In this document: positions 1 to 11,064 of the stretch, in pieces
How positions within the stretch are numbered: the stretch's first letter is position 1
How the letters are laid out: each line of letters opens with the position of its first letter
NCBI GenBank assembly: GCA_004194705.1
Contig: SADC01000161.1
Location: 1 to 64,000, forward strand
Reading direction: 5' to 3'
Origin: Ditylenchus dipsaci
Taxonomy: Eukaryota; Nematoda; Chromadorea; Rhabditida; Anguinidae
Length of the DNA: 64,000 bases
Made by a program: the position numbers and the translations under genes
The notes under the pieces: generated by a model
The model's input: the letters and a program-made list of their open reading frames with translations, nothing else
Told to the model about the DNA's origin: nothing
Database searches by the model: none

Positions 1-41
1 TGTTTTCGTCTTTCTTTCGATTCAACTTTTACATCTTTTAG

Positions 42-319
42 ATCAACTTCAATATGGTCCTGGAGAAGATGTTCCGTGAGCTCTGGACAGAAACTCCGAA
101 GTCAAGTATGTGTTTACGCCAAAGATAAATTTATTCGACTATGACTTTTTTAGGCAGGGCAAGCCAAAGAAGAACGCAAACCGGTGGCCAAAGATCGTGT
201 TTATCTCGAAGATGTTCTTGCGAGGAGACTCCGTCATCGATGGGTAAACCTCTTCCCAACTTTCATTTCTGATCAAAACGGTTTCAAGTTCTCGAATGCG
301 CTTTGCTACAAGTGCTTGA
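42..319 (+). CDS. SNRPD2: Small nuclear ribonucleoprotein SmD2, 3' exons (5' part outside window)
   Basis: SmD2 is a core Sm-ring protein of spliceosomal snRNPs. An exon starting after an AG at 40-41 reads MVLE, then RELWTETPKS, matching the Sm2 region of SmD2. After the intron at 106-157 the next exon gives KPVAKDRVY and then, one frame over, ISKMFLRGDSVI, which is diagnostic of SmD2. A short last exon near 280 gives the family's C-terminal end and a TGA at 317-319. At least two or three single-base indels break the frame (one in the MVLE segment, one between DRVY and ISKM, one in the last exon). Introns and residues are otherwise conserved, so I favour sequence error over an old pseudogene; a recent pseudogene is possible. 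The start of the gene lies left of the window. Confidence 0.85.
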
Positions 320-407
320 TCGAAGAGATGAGCAGCTAGATTATTTCATCAAAATTCACGTTGTATTTCTCATGTTGTTAATTGTTTTGTTGTTTGTCCT
401 GTTGGTC

Positions 408-413
408 AATAAA
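408..413 (+). terminator. Poly(A) signal AATAAA of the SmD2 gene
   Basis: A canonical AATAAA lies about 90 bases after the SmD2 stop codon, on the same strand. Confidence 0.6.
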
Positions 414-419
414 GGACTA

Positions 420-1668
420 GTCGGTTGTCTTGCTTCATGAAACACTTCTCTACTTTTGCCATAAGTTTTTGACGCGACTCGTTTTTACCCCCCAAAAAAA
501 GCTACTCGGTTCCACGCCTCCCAGTAATTTTTTGAAGGTACGTAAAAAGCATACTTTTGAGAAAAAAACTTGAAATTAAGTTAAATTGGTTTGGCCTAGC
601 CAAAGCCTAAGGCTAAGCCTCAAAATTATTTGTGAGATTAAAACCGAGTAGCTTGTTTTTGCCAGGGGAAAACCGAGTAGCCCCATTTTTCCTGTTTTCA
701 CATGCATTCTCTAATACGGCCGTTCCCAATGACGCGAGGAACGAGGAAAAGTTGCGTTACAAATTTTCGGTCTTCTTCTACCGTTTACAATGCAGCAAAT
801 TTTTCGTTATCGTCCTCGCTCTCTTCCGCCTTCAAATAGATTGAAATGAATCGAATTGTTGGATGAGTTCCACAAATAATTCAAAATAAGTGCGAATCGA
901 ACTAAGCCCATTCTTACTGAAATTGAGTGCCGAATACGGTTGATAATACCAAAACTATTTTCCTGAATTGAATCTCTAATAAACCAGTCAAGTCTCTAAT
1001 GCCTGGGAAGGCATGTTCCAAAAATAGGCACCCATTTCCGAAATCCACCTGGCTGATACACAGTTTGAAATTCTGAAAAAAGAGCACCAAAGATAAGATC
1101 ATTTGGAGGGTAGATAAACTTGTGGTAAGTAGGCAACCACCTTTGATAGGTTAGAAAAGCTACCTGGATGTTAGGTGGCTACATAAAGCATTTTTTTTGT
1201 TGCTGTAATTTCTCCTTCCACTAAATTACTCACCTCTCCCTTCAACTTCAAGGACTTATATACCATATTCTCTAATTATAGACCCGTCTATAATTTTTCA
1301 ACCTCCTGAAATCGGAAAGATTTTGGTGTCGATCTCGAGATTTCGGGTGCTCAACCAAAATCTAAAAAGTGGAAATCAGCAGAGCTCGTGGGAGCTAAGA
1401 AACGCAAAAAAAGAGATATTTGCAAAATTTCACTCTGCGCTGAGATATAGACCCTCAAAGTTAGGGGGGGCTATAATAAGGAGAAAATCGGGTATCTCAA
1501 ACCTGAGTCAATATTTGCAAACTGTTTATTTGCATTTTCTTAACTCCCACGAGCTTTACCAATTTTTTTAGACTTTGTTAGAATAATCCGAAAATATCGA
1601 CATCGCAGGCAAGGGTGTGGCGTAAATATAACAAATCATGTTGCAAGGCATTAGACAGGATATATAAT
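420..1668. other. Non-coding stretch with a dispersed-repeat fragment
   Basis: No coding exon is supported. Short repeats of ACCGAGTAGC occur between 490 and 690. The segment at about 1279-1500 carries the internal sequence of the CCGTATTT repeat family (motif GGGTGCTCAACCAAAATCT, then the AGAGCTCGTGGGAG motif) but lacks clear ends. Confidence 0.5.
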
Positions 1669-4216
1669 ACGCCTCAATTTAAACTTTTTAATTATTTTCG
1701 ACTTTGGGGGGTAAAAACGGTGTTTTGTCCCATGAGCCGAAATTCCGAAAATCGAGCAAAAAACGTCCCGAGCGCGGGGCAAAATTTAAAGTGATTTTGG
1801 ATAACTCTGTTTTTGTCCGGTGCCAGGGGCAAAACACCCTAAATTGGAAATGTGCTCTAAATCCGCCCGGCATGGGGCAGTATAAGGCGTCGCAAGAGAA
1901 ATCCTTATATTTGTCCGGTTGATAGGGCATATTCAGAGCACTTCGAGAAGTGCTCTGAATCCGTCCCGAAATGGGGCATAATCCGGAGCACTTCGAGAAA
2001 GTGCTCTGATCCGTCCCGAAATGGGGCATATCCGGAGCACTTCTGAAAGTGCTCTAATGTGTACCAAAATGGGGTGAATTAGGAGCTATTTGGATCCCTA
2101 GTATTTTTGTCGCTTTCAGAGAAAATTCGGCAAGTAAGTGCTCATCTTGAGTCAGAAAAGATGGGGCTTTTCTGAACTCCACAAAGATGGGTGCTTTTTC
2201 TGACTCACAAAAGATGGGTCGAATTCTGACTCAGAAAAAGTGGGTCAAATTCTGACTCAGAAAAATATGGGTCAAAATTCTGACTCAGGATTTGACCACT
2301 GTTATACTGTCAATAAATATCTTGCAGTCAGTGGGGGTCGAACTTACGACTTTTTCTCCACCTACATCACCACATATCCACTGCGCTATTGTGGCCGCTA
2401 CGAATGAGCGTTATCGTTATACTTATACCCAAACCCAGATTTATGATGCAAGAAAAGGGTCTTCCTCACGGTCAGGGCCACATTATGGTAAAGGTTGAGG
2501 TAGTGTTAAGAGGGTTTGTACCAAGGGTTCGGGCTACGTTAACTCAATGTTTAAATTATGTGAAATTCCTTGTTACATGGTCACTGAGATCTTTATTTAA
2601 GCTCTATCACTGAGCTACCTGGTCTATCAATCTAGTTGAGCTTTTTCAATACTCGGACATTAATTGTATCAGAATCGATACTGGGACAGAACTTTGAGAC
2701 ATCGAGGGCACCAATACAGATAACGTCACTAAATTCATGCACAAATACAAAAGCAGACATTTTCATTGTTCACAATTAAAATACAATAAACAAATTAAGA
2801 TAACTAACTGTATTGGGTTCGAAAGCTAGTTTCTTTCTGTATTATGGTTTCCGAAATTGCAGAAGAATGTAGCGGTGAAAAACGTATAGAGTGCTTCAGC
2901 TCTAGGTGGTCTCTGGTGATTGCTTCAGCTCTGGTGGCTAGTGGCAGGATACCTGCCAATCAGTGAGCATTTACTTAAGATTCTTACTCGTGTAGCTCAT
3001 GAATTCAAAATTTAGGTAGCAGCTGTAGAAAAAAACAGGATGCTGGACTACAAGAAAGTGCCATGAATTCGAACAATATACAGTAGTTAATCTTAATTTT
3101 GTTTATTGTATTTTTAATTGTGAACAATGAAATGTCTGCTTTATTGTATTTGTGCATGAATTAGTGACGTTATCTGTATTGGTGCCCTCGATGTCTCAAA
3201 GTTCTGTCCCAGTATAGATTCTGATACAAATAATGTCCCGAGTATTGAAAAGCCTCACACTAGATTGAGTAGACCAGGTAGCTCAGTGATAGAGCTTAAA
3301 TAAAGATCTCAGTGACCATGTAACAAGGAATTTTCACATAATTAAAACATTGAGTTAACGTAGCCCGAACCCTTGCTACAAAGCCTCTTAAACACTACCT
3401 CAACCTTTACCATAATGTGGTCCTGACCCGTGAGGAAGACCCTTTCTTGCATCATAAATCTGGGTTTGGGTATAAGTATTAACGAATAACGCCTCATGCG
3501 TAGCGGCCACAATAGCGCAAGTGGATATGTGGTGATGTAGGTGGAGAAAAAGGTCGTAAGTTCGACCCCCACTGACTGCAAGATATTTTTAATTGACAGT
3601 ATAACAGTGGGTCAAATCCTGAGTCAGAATTTGACCCCATATTTTCTGAGTAGAATTTGACCACTTTTTCTGAGTCAGAATTCGACCCATCTTTTGTTGA
3701 GTCAGAAAAAGCACCCATCTTTTCTGACTCAAGATAAGCACTTACTTAGCCGAAATTTTCTCTGAAAGCGACAAAAATACTGGATCCAAAAGTACTCCAC
3801 TAAATTCACCCATTTTGGTCACATTAGAAGCACTTCAGAAGTGCTCCGATATGCCCCATTTCGGGACGGATTCAGATCACTTTCTCGAAGTGCTCCGGAT
3901 ATGCCCCATGTAGGGCAGGATAAGGCGTTCAAGAAAAAACTCATGAATTTGTCCGGTTGACGAGGAAAATCTACTCGTGTCGCAAAAGTGCTCGGAATTT
4001 GTCCCATCGTAGTCAGAATAAGCCGATTAGGTCAAAACTCATGAAATTTGCCGGTGTTCGGGACAAAAACCTGGTTTTCCACCAAATCGTCCAAATTTTC
4101 CCCGAGCGTGGGGCAGAATAAGAGAACTTTTGCGATTTTTTTTTCGCGTGGACAAATCCATGCTTTTACCCCAACAAAGTCAAAATAAAAAAAAAGGTTT
4201 AAATTGAGGCGTATTA
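1669..4216. repeat. Giant fold-back (inverted repeat), arms about 1.1-1.2 kb
   Basis: The left end reads TACGCCTCAATTTAAAC and the right end is its complement, TTTAAATTGAGGCGTAT near 4190-4216. The arms stay complementary inward to a spacer near 2960-3100. Each arm has two tandem arrays: a unit of about 38-40 bp containing GTCCCGAAATGGGGCATA with AGTGCTCTGA, and a unit of about 25-30 bp containing TGACTCAGAAAA. Each arm also holds a tRNA-like block: TAGCGCA, then GTGGAT, then AAGTTCGACCCC on the right arm (about 3496-3580), and its complement on the left arm. ORFs inside are by-products of the repeats. No transposase is visible, so this is a non-autonomous fold-back element. Confidence 0.85.
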
Positions 4217-5044
4217 ATTTTATAGCGCACTAACAGCCACTACGCTCAAAAAATCCACCGACGCATGAAGCTCCGAACAACTCTAACGGTTCGCGATGGC
4301 TGTATCTGTAATGGAAGAAAACATTTTGTAACTCTAGCTCACTATGGACTGCTTTAAAGATTTCTGTTACTGGAGAAAAGTAGTCACAAGAAGCGCGGGG
4401 AGAGGGGGCGGGGTTGGTCGACTGAGAAAATTTATTCCTTGAGTTTGACCCCCTTCTTCTTCTAGATTCTTCCTAGTCTCATATTCATTGCTCGGTTCCT
4501 CGCTTCGGACTAAAAATTATCATAACTTTTTTGCTTGATCTTTCGCTCGAACCCCGGTCCTCAAACTAGTTAGAAGCGACTGAAAAAATGACACACAAAC
4601 TGAAAACACGGTGAACTTTCTTTTCTGTCGGCTGTAACACGGCAGAATATTAAAATTTGCAAAGAGAATACGTGGTAGCACACGTCTAACATACGACAGC
4701 ACAAACAGTAGAAATGAAATTTGAATTTGATTTTCTTGGTCTCACGCATTAAAAGTGGTCCCCGCCTTTGGAAATTTCAAATTCACCGTGTCGGGCACGG
4801 GATGCCCTTTAAATCGAGAGTTGACTGTACACAAAAAAACTTTTTCTAAAAATATTTTATTTCAGTGATTTTTTAGTTGGAATGACTGTAGTCTTAGTTC
4901 ATTTCTTGCATATTCATACACTTGGTTTAAAATTCAAGTTTTATCTACTTCTAGCGACAACAACCCACCATCATTCAAGAAAATCTTAAACCACCCGATA
5001 TATTAATACGTGTTGCCAAAATGCAGACTCAGTCCTTGTTATAG

Positions 5045-5270
5045 AGCTATTACAAAAAAGCGGGGCACATTTTCACAAAACGCGGCACATTTTTCACAAA
5101 AAGCGGGCACTTTTTCGCCTTTTATTGACTAGACGAAAAAACGCGGGTACTTTTTCACAAAATGCGGGCACTTTTCGCCTTTTTGACTAAAAACGAAAAA
5201 ATGCGGGCACTTTTTCACATAACGCGGGCACTTTTTCGCCCAAACGCGGGCATTTTTTCCGTTTTGTCCA
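5045..5270. repeat. Minisatellite, unit about 22-30 bp
   Basis: Degenerate tandem copies of a unit containing CGCGGGCACTTTTTCAC, separated by AAAACG, repeat about eight times. The rest of 4217-6050 shows no gene. Near 5890-6040 there is another decayed copy of the CCGTATTT family. Confidence 0.7.
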
Positions 5271-6269
5271 TTTGTATTTATGAGTATATTTTCTTCTGTT
5301 ATCATGCTTTTGATATATTTTTTGTAAACTACTCTTAGACAATTACTTCCTCACTTGCATTAGTGAGATGAGTTACCGAATTAGTCGTTATTCTAGCATA
5401 AAATTCAGTGCGTGAAATGTATCATAATAATAAAAACGCCGGTACATATCTAGTATATTTGTCACTTAATATTAGGCTTTCGCAGATGGGGTCCCGGCGG
5501 GATTCGGGATCGGGATTCCAAAGTTTCGGAATCGAAGTAAACCGGGAATCCTGACGGAATTCGGGATTCTCAAAAAAACCACAAAGTGCAAATTTATAAC
5601 AAAATTTTCTCGCATAACATGAATAAAATCGATTACTGTGTGTTTAATAACTGTAGGAATTACACGATATTACAGCGAGAAACTCTAAATTACCAATGTA
5701 CAGTTATCGATTAGGAAAATTAACCTACCTGCCACCAGTCAATTCGGCTTAGGGACAAGGTATTTTTAACATTTTTTATCATACCATTGTGAAAAAAATT
5801 ATCAAAACTGTAAATAAATGATTTTTTTTAAACTTTATCTGAAAAAATAGTGCAATTAGCTATTGGGGAAATCAAAACAGTTCACTGACAAAACTATTAA
5901 CAAAATCAGGTTTTTTTTTGGGGAGGTCTTATAGAGGGGGGGGGGTCTTATATTTTATTTTCATCCTCTCTAGGGCGTTTTAAAAAGAGCGGGGTCTTGA
6001 AATAGAGGGGCTCTCAGAGTCTCATTCGAGCAAATAAGGTATCAGCGTACAGTTAATTTAAATTGTCTTCTATTTTTCTGGAAAATCAAATACTGCCAGA
6101 AATTTTTCCGTAAATATTTCCACAATAAATATTTTTAAGACAAAAGTCAACAGTCCTAAGTCAAAACTTTGCCTAAGATCCACAACTCTCGATAATAGAG
6201 CGCGTATCTTACATTAGTTGCTTCTTCTATCGAGAGCAGTGCGTCTTTTCCATTTCACAACTCATAATT

Positions 6270-6595
6270 TCTCACCCTCTCTGGCGCCCCTACCCATTCT
6301 TCTGGCTCGCCTACCTACCTCTCGGTCACACCTACCTACTCTTTCTGGCTGACCTACTTACTCTCCTCGTTCACCTGCCTACTCTCCTGGTACTCTCTAC
6401 TTAGTGAGTAGTACTCCCTCTCTGGTATCCATACCTACTCTCCTGGCTCCCCTAACAACTTTTCTGGTAACTCTACCCGCTCTTCTGGCTCACACCTACC
6501 TACTTCCTGGCTGAAGAAGACCTACTTACTCTCTCTCGTTCACACTGCCCACTTTCATACCTCTACTCAGTTACTAATACCTCACCTCTCCTGCC
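6270..6595. repeat. CT-rich degenerate tandem repeat
   Basis: About ten imperfect copies of a unit of roughly 30 bases built from CACCTACCTACT, CTCCTGG and CTC. No reading frame or known family is recognised. Confidence 0.6.
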
Positions 6596-7013
6596 ATACC
6601 ATCAAAAATTTTCATGAAAAATCAACAACGGGGTGGGTGGCTAAGGCGTATTTCAGCACCGGAATTCAGCACTAGTTCCACGCGCCACTGACGGTAGAAT
6701 ACCTGAAGACTACATTTCAGTAACCTGTAAGTAAGTAGGCTTCTAAACGTATAAGTTGTTGTAATATGTTGTAGTTGTAAGAACTTATAGTTAGGGTAGT
6801 GGTTGGAGTATATACCTGTCACTTCGGAAAAAATTTTTGACCTTCGATATTATGCGTAGAAAAAATTTTCTCCTTTCGACTCATTTCGACCTTCGACTCG
6901 ACGCGTCGAAAATTTCGACGGTCGACAACCCTAAAGACAAGCCTAAAAATAACCCTATGTACAAGAATATAGGTATTCAACGTGGAAGGTGCCTAACCAG
7001 AGAAAATACGGTA

Positions 7014-7272
7014 CAGTCGAGTCCACATAGTGCGACCCCCAAAAGTTCGTTCCAGCCTCGGTCCGACACTTTTGGTCGCACTATAGCGGGTTTTTCCTTT
7101 TTAAAAAGAAAAAATTTTAGGTTTTTGAAAAACGATCGAAAATCGGAATCCTTACGATATTCCGACCAGACTGTCAAAACAGAATTAAAAAAACTTTGAA
7201 AATCGAGGTAAAAAAAATGTCGGCCCGAGGCTGGAACGAACTTTTGGGGTCGCACTATAGCGGACTCGACTG
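7014..7272. mobile_element. pogo/Tc1-like non-autonomous element, TA-flanked
   Basis: Ends are CAGTCGAGTCC and its complement GGACTCGACTG, each flanked by TA (7012-7013 and 7273-7274). The arms are long (GCGACCCCCAAAAGTTCG and its complement), giving a hairpin of about 259 bp. The same internal motif, AAAAGTTCGTTCC with a 'gtccgacactttt'-like block, recurs at 30556 and 53080, so this is a family in the window. Confidence 0.8.
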
Positions 7273-7585
7273 TAATTTGCTTGGGATCTTGTAAAAGAAT
7301 TAATCACATCGTATACACATCTCTACGTTGCGATACAGAGACAGTGTTTTCCAAAATTCAAGGTCAAGTTCCATATTGACCTTGAATTTTGAAAAAAAAA
7401 TAACAGAAAGATGATTGAAAAAGCTTATAAAAAAAATACTGTCAGCAAAATTAAGTGTTTTCGGTAATTAAAGTTGCATTTTTCTTGGAAGCTTTGAATT
7501 TTCTGAAGACACCCAAACTTTTCACTCGTCATTCTCTTTCATCTCGGATGTTATCTGCTTTCCTTTTCATGGTCGCTCTTTTTAA

Positions 7586-7837
7586 ATGGGCATGGTCACC
7601 TGTTTTTGAATTTGTCCCCGTCAGTTCAAAAAAAATTCCGAATGATTGAACTTTTGTACGGACTTTTCAACTTGGTTTCTAAACAAAACAAGGCGTATAA
7701 TCTAATTTTAGGTAGAGTTTTGTAACAAAACTCAAAACTTTGTTAGAAACCAAGTTAAAAAATCTGTACAGAAGTTAAATGACCGGAAAATTTTTTTGAA
7801 TTGCGAGGACGAAAATTTCTAACAGTGACCGTGCCCT
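7586..7837. mobile_element. TTAA-flanked fold-back element, 112 bp upstream of Hsp70
   Basis: The element lies between TTAA at 7582-7585 and TTAA at 7838-7841. Its arms pair through GGGCATGGTCACC, ATTGAACTTTTGTACGGA and AACTTGGTTTCTAA. Its relatives are at 44278, 50671 and 61889-62092. The sequence to its left (about 7438-7580) is repeated near 26427, so a larger block including this left arm has been duplicated. Confidence 0.75.
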
Positions 7838-7949
7838 TTAAAATTTCGCTATGCCATTTCTCTCTTGTCTTTTGGTGTGATAATAATGGCTGTCTTATTT
7901 GCAGCTTTTTCTCGCGACTTTGCTGAAATAAATCTCAAAAAGCAAAGTT

Positions 7950-10917
7950 ATGGGCAAAGCCAACGCTATTGGAATCGATCTGGGAACGACGTATTCCTGC
8001 GTGGGTGTCTTCATGCACGGAAAAGTGGAGATCATTGCCAACGATCAGGTTAGTTTTTGTGTGTATCCATTTTCAGGGCGAAAAAATATGTTCTTGATAT
8101 TCAGGAAACCGAACGACGCCTTCTTATGTCGCCTTCACTGATTCGGAGCGCTTGATCGGAGATGCTGCCAAGAATCAGGTCGCCATGAATCTCGAACACT
8201 GTCTTGGTCGTTTTTTGTGAATCTGTTTGACTGGTTCCTTGATTAACCAAAGTTTTTCAGATGCTAACGTCTTATCGGTCGCAAGATTCTCCGACACTCC
8301 AGTTCAGCAGGACATGAAGCATGGCGTTCAAGGTGTGCAAGCTGAGGGTGGCCGCCCGAAGATCAAGTCGAGGTCAAAGGTGAAACCAAGACGTTCTTCC
8401 GCAGAGGAAATCTCGTCCATGTGCTCACGAAGATGAAGGAAACTGCCGAAGCCTTCCTTGGTTCCACGGTTACTGCCTCGTCATCACGGTGGGATCTCTA
8501 ATAACTACGAAAGAACCTGCGAAATTCATAATAATTTGTGTATGCAGCCCCTTGCCGAATCGATTTTCCAGAAATATCGGATGACAATATTCAAGCTACC
8601 TGGGAGCTATTCAAAGAAACACATTTGTTTTTCTTAAACTTCGGTGGTCATAGAGCGCCGTTATATGATAACAGCAATACAGGGTTATTCAAGAAATTGT
8701 AAAACTTCAAACTGCATAACTTTTATCCCGCACGATTTCGAAATTTTGTAAACGCAGATGACTCAGAAATTCATGGCAATTTTTTGGTATATAATGTCAA
8801 AATCACGATTTTCGCTGGTCCCCCCTGTGTTTTGGTCTTACCCATCCAGAGGCCATCCCACAGACCAAGACCAAAACCACAGGGGGGACCAAGCGAAAAT
8901 CGTGATTTTGACATTAAATATACAAAAAAATTGCATGAAATTTGAGTCGATCTGCGTGTACAAAATTCGAAATCGTGCCGGGATGAAAAGTATGGCAGTT
9001 TGAAAGTGTTACAATTTCTTGAATAACCCTGTATAAACATCATAATAAACATTTTGCAATTGAATTGCAGATTTTTTTGGGACGCCCTGTGTATGTGAGC
9101 TTGCCTTAATGTTTATTTTCAGGTTCCGGCTATTTCAATGACAGCCAGCGCCAGGCCACCAAGGATGCTGGAGCCATTGCGGGATAACACGTGCTGCGAA
9201 CATCAGTAAGCGGAGTTGGAGTTATGTGTTAACACACCCATTTTTTATTTATTACGTTTTAGACGAGCCGACTGCTGCTGTCTATCGCTTATGGTTTGGA
9301 CAAGAGGGCAAGGGCCGAAAAGAAGTGCTGATGCTTTGACCTGGTGGGAACTTTTGACGTGTCGGTCCTGGCCATTGAGGATGGAATTTTGAAGTCAAGT
9401 CGACTGCTGGAGATACGCTTTGGGTGGAGAGACTTCGACAAATCGCATGGTCACTCACCTTGTCTCGGAGTTCAAGCGCAAGAATGAACAAGGACATCAC
9501 CAGGTTAGTCGTTTAGTGTCATACTTAATTTTTCATACCTACCAAATTACAGTAATCCTCGGCCCTTCGTCGTCTTCGTACAGCTTGTGAGCGTGCCAAG
9601 CGTACCTTGTCGAGCTGCTACTCAAGCCAGGTTAGTATACGATTAGCACAATTCTTCATTCCGACTAAGTATTTAACTATTTAGTGGGAAATGATTCGCT
9701 TTTCGATGGTATTCGAGCTTCTACCACCAGCAGCACGAGCGTGCCCGTTTTTGAAGAACTATGTGCCGATCCGTTTCCGCAATACCCATGAGCCAGTTGT
9801 AAGCAATATTGATACCCATTAATTTCCATGCACATCCTTTTCCTTGCAGAAGAAGTCGCTCCGCGATGCTAAAATGGCACCAAGTCGCAGATTCCGAAAA
9901 TTGTCTTGGTTGGAGGGCCCGCATTCCGAAGGTTCAGAAGCTGTTGTCGGATTTCTTCTCAGGCAAGGAAACTTACAAGAGCATCAATCCGGATGAAGCC
10001 GTAGCCTATGGTGCCGCTGTTCAAGCTGCTATTCTTTCTGGGACAAGTCTGAGGCTGTGCAATGATCTTCTTCTGTTGGACCGTAGCTCCGTTGTCGCTT
10101 GGAATCGAGACTTGCTGGGTGAGGATACTTCTTGATTAAACGCAATACGACCATTCCCACGAAGACTTCGCGAGACGTTTACTAACTAGTATTCGGACAA
10201 TCAGCCTGGTGTGCTCATTAGGTGAGGAAAATCTCTCAGTGTATTAGAGTGTTTAGAATAATGACATATTCCTTTTAAGGTTTCGAAGGCGAGCGTACTC
10301 TGACCAAGACAATCATCTGCTGGGCAAGTTTGAAACTTAAGTGGCATACCTCCTGCTCCTCGTGGCGTTCCTCAGGTTGAGGTGACCTTTGACATCGACG
10401 CCACCTGGAATTCTCACGTTTCCGCTGAAAGACAAGTCTACCGGATAGAAGAATAAGATCACAATCACCAACGACAAAGGACGCTTGAGCAAGACGACTC
10501 GAGCGAATGGTCCAGGAGGCAGAGCAGTATAAGAATGAGGATGAGGCTCAGCGTGATCGAATTGCTGCGAAGAATTCACTCGAGTCGTACTGCTACAACA
10601 TGAAGCAGACTAGGAGGATGATAAGGTGAGCATCGTTCGATGAAATTTTCTTTCTTAAATCTTTTTCTAATTTTAGATGAAAACTGCCGTCAGCGAAGAA
10701 GAGAAGAGTAAGGTGCTTGGCAAAGTGAATGAGACCATCTCCTGGCTGGATAGCAATCAGATGGCGGAGAAGGAAGAATTCGAGCATCATCAGACAGGAC
10801 TTGGATCGCTGTGCAATCCGATCATGACCAAGCTTTATGCGTCTGCTGGGGTGCTCCGTCTGCTGGTGGTGCTGGAGAGGATCGGCTACTGGACCAACTG
10901 TCGAAGAAGTGGATTAG
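7950..10917 (+). CDS. Cytosolic Hsp70 chaperone (HSPA8/HSP-1 type), frames broken by indels
   Basis: Ten exons: 7950-8048, 8105-8206, 8261-8488, 9123-9205, 9263-9503, 9553-9630, 9685-9798, 9850-10221, 10280-10625 and 10677-10917. The product is the ATP-dependent folding chaperone Hsp70. Exon 1 gives the phosphate-1 loop [14 protein letters not shown]. Later exons give [27 protein letters not shown], the phosphate-2 region, [37 protein letters not shown], the substrate-binding domain and [19 protein letters not shown]. The last codons encode GPTVEEVD, the motif that binds TPR co-chaperones, which places it in the cytosol. Nearly every exon needs one or more single-base shifts to stay in frame, while splice sites and amino acids between shifts are conserved. 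That fits sequencing or assembly indels, or a very recent pseudogene. Intron 3 contains a MITE (8680-9031). Confidence 0.9.
8680..9031. mobile_element. TA-flanked Tc1/mariner-like MITE in Hsp70 intron 3
   Basis: The terminal inverted repeat starts CAGGGTTATTCAAGAA and ends with its complement, with TA on both sides (8678-8679 and 9032-9033). The arms extend far inward (GCACGATTTCGAA, TGTCAAAATCACGATTTTCG), giving a nearly full-length hairpin. No transposase is present. Confidence 0.85.
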
Positions 10918-11064
10918 TTTATATTTGACAAGAAGTTTCTGTTGACTTGTTGCACGTTATGGTTCGTTCGATAAAATTTTGTTGTTCAATAGTTGCTGAA
11001 TGACAACTTGGTTGTACGGCTACCAGGTTGTGTGTGTGTGTCGGGGCCAGATTCCGTTTATCTG

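Noticed and set aside
1669..4216. Several 60-110 codon ORFs in the giant fold-back
   Set aside because: They are mirror images in the two arms and follow minisatellite units; no family resemblance or splice structure supports them.
7490..7520. Heat-shock element upstream of Hsp70
   Set aside because: Only one GAAnnTTC pair is visible, in a repeat also present at 26470; spacing of further units is wrong.
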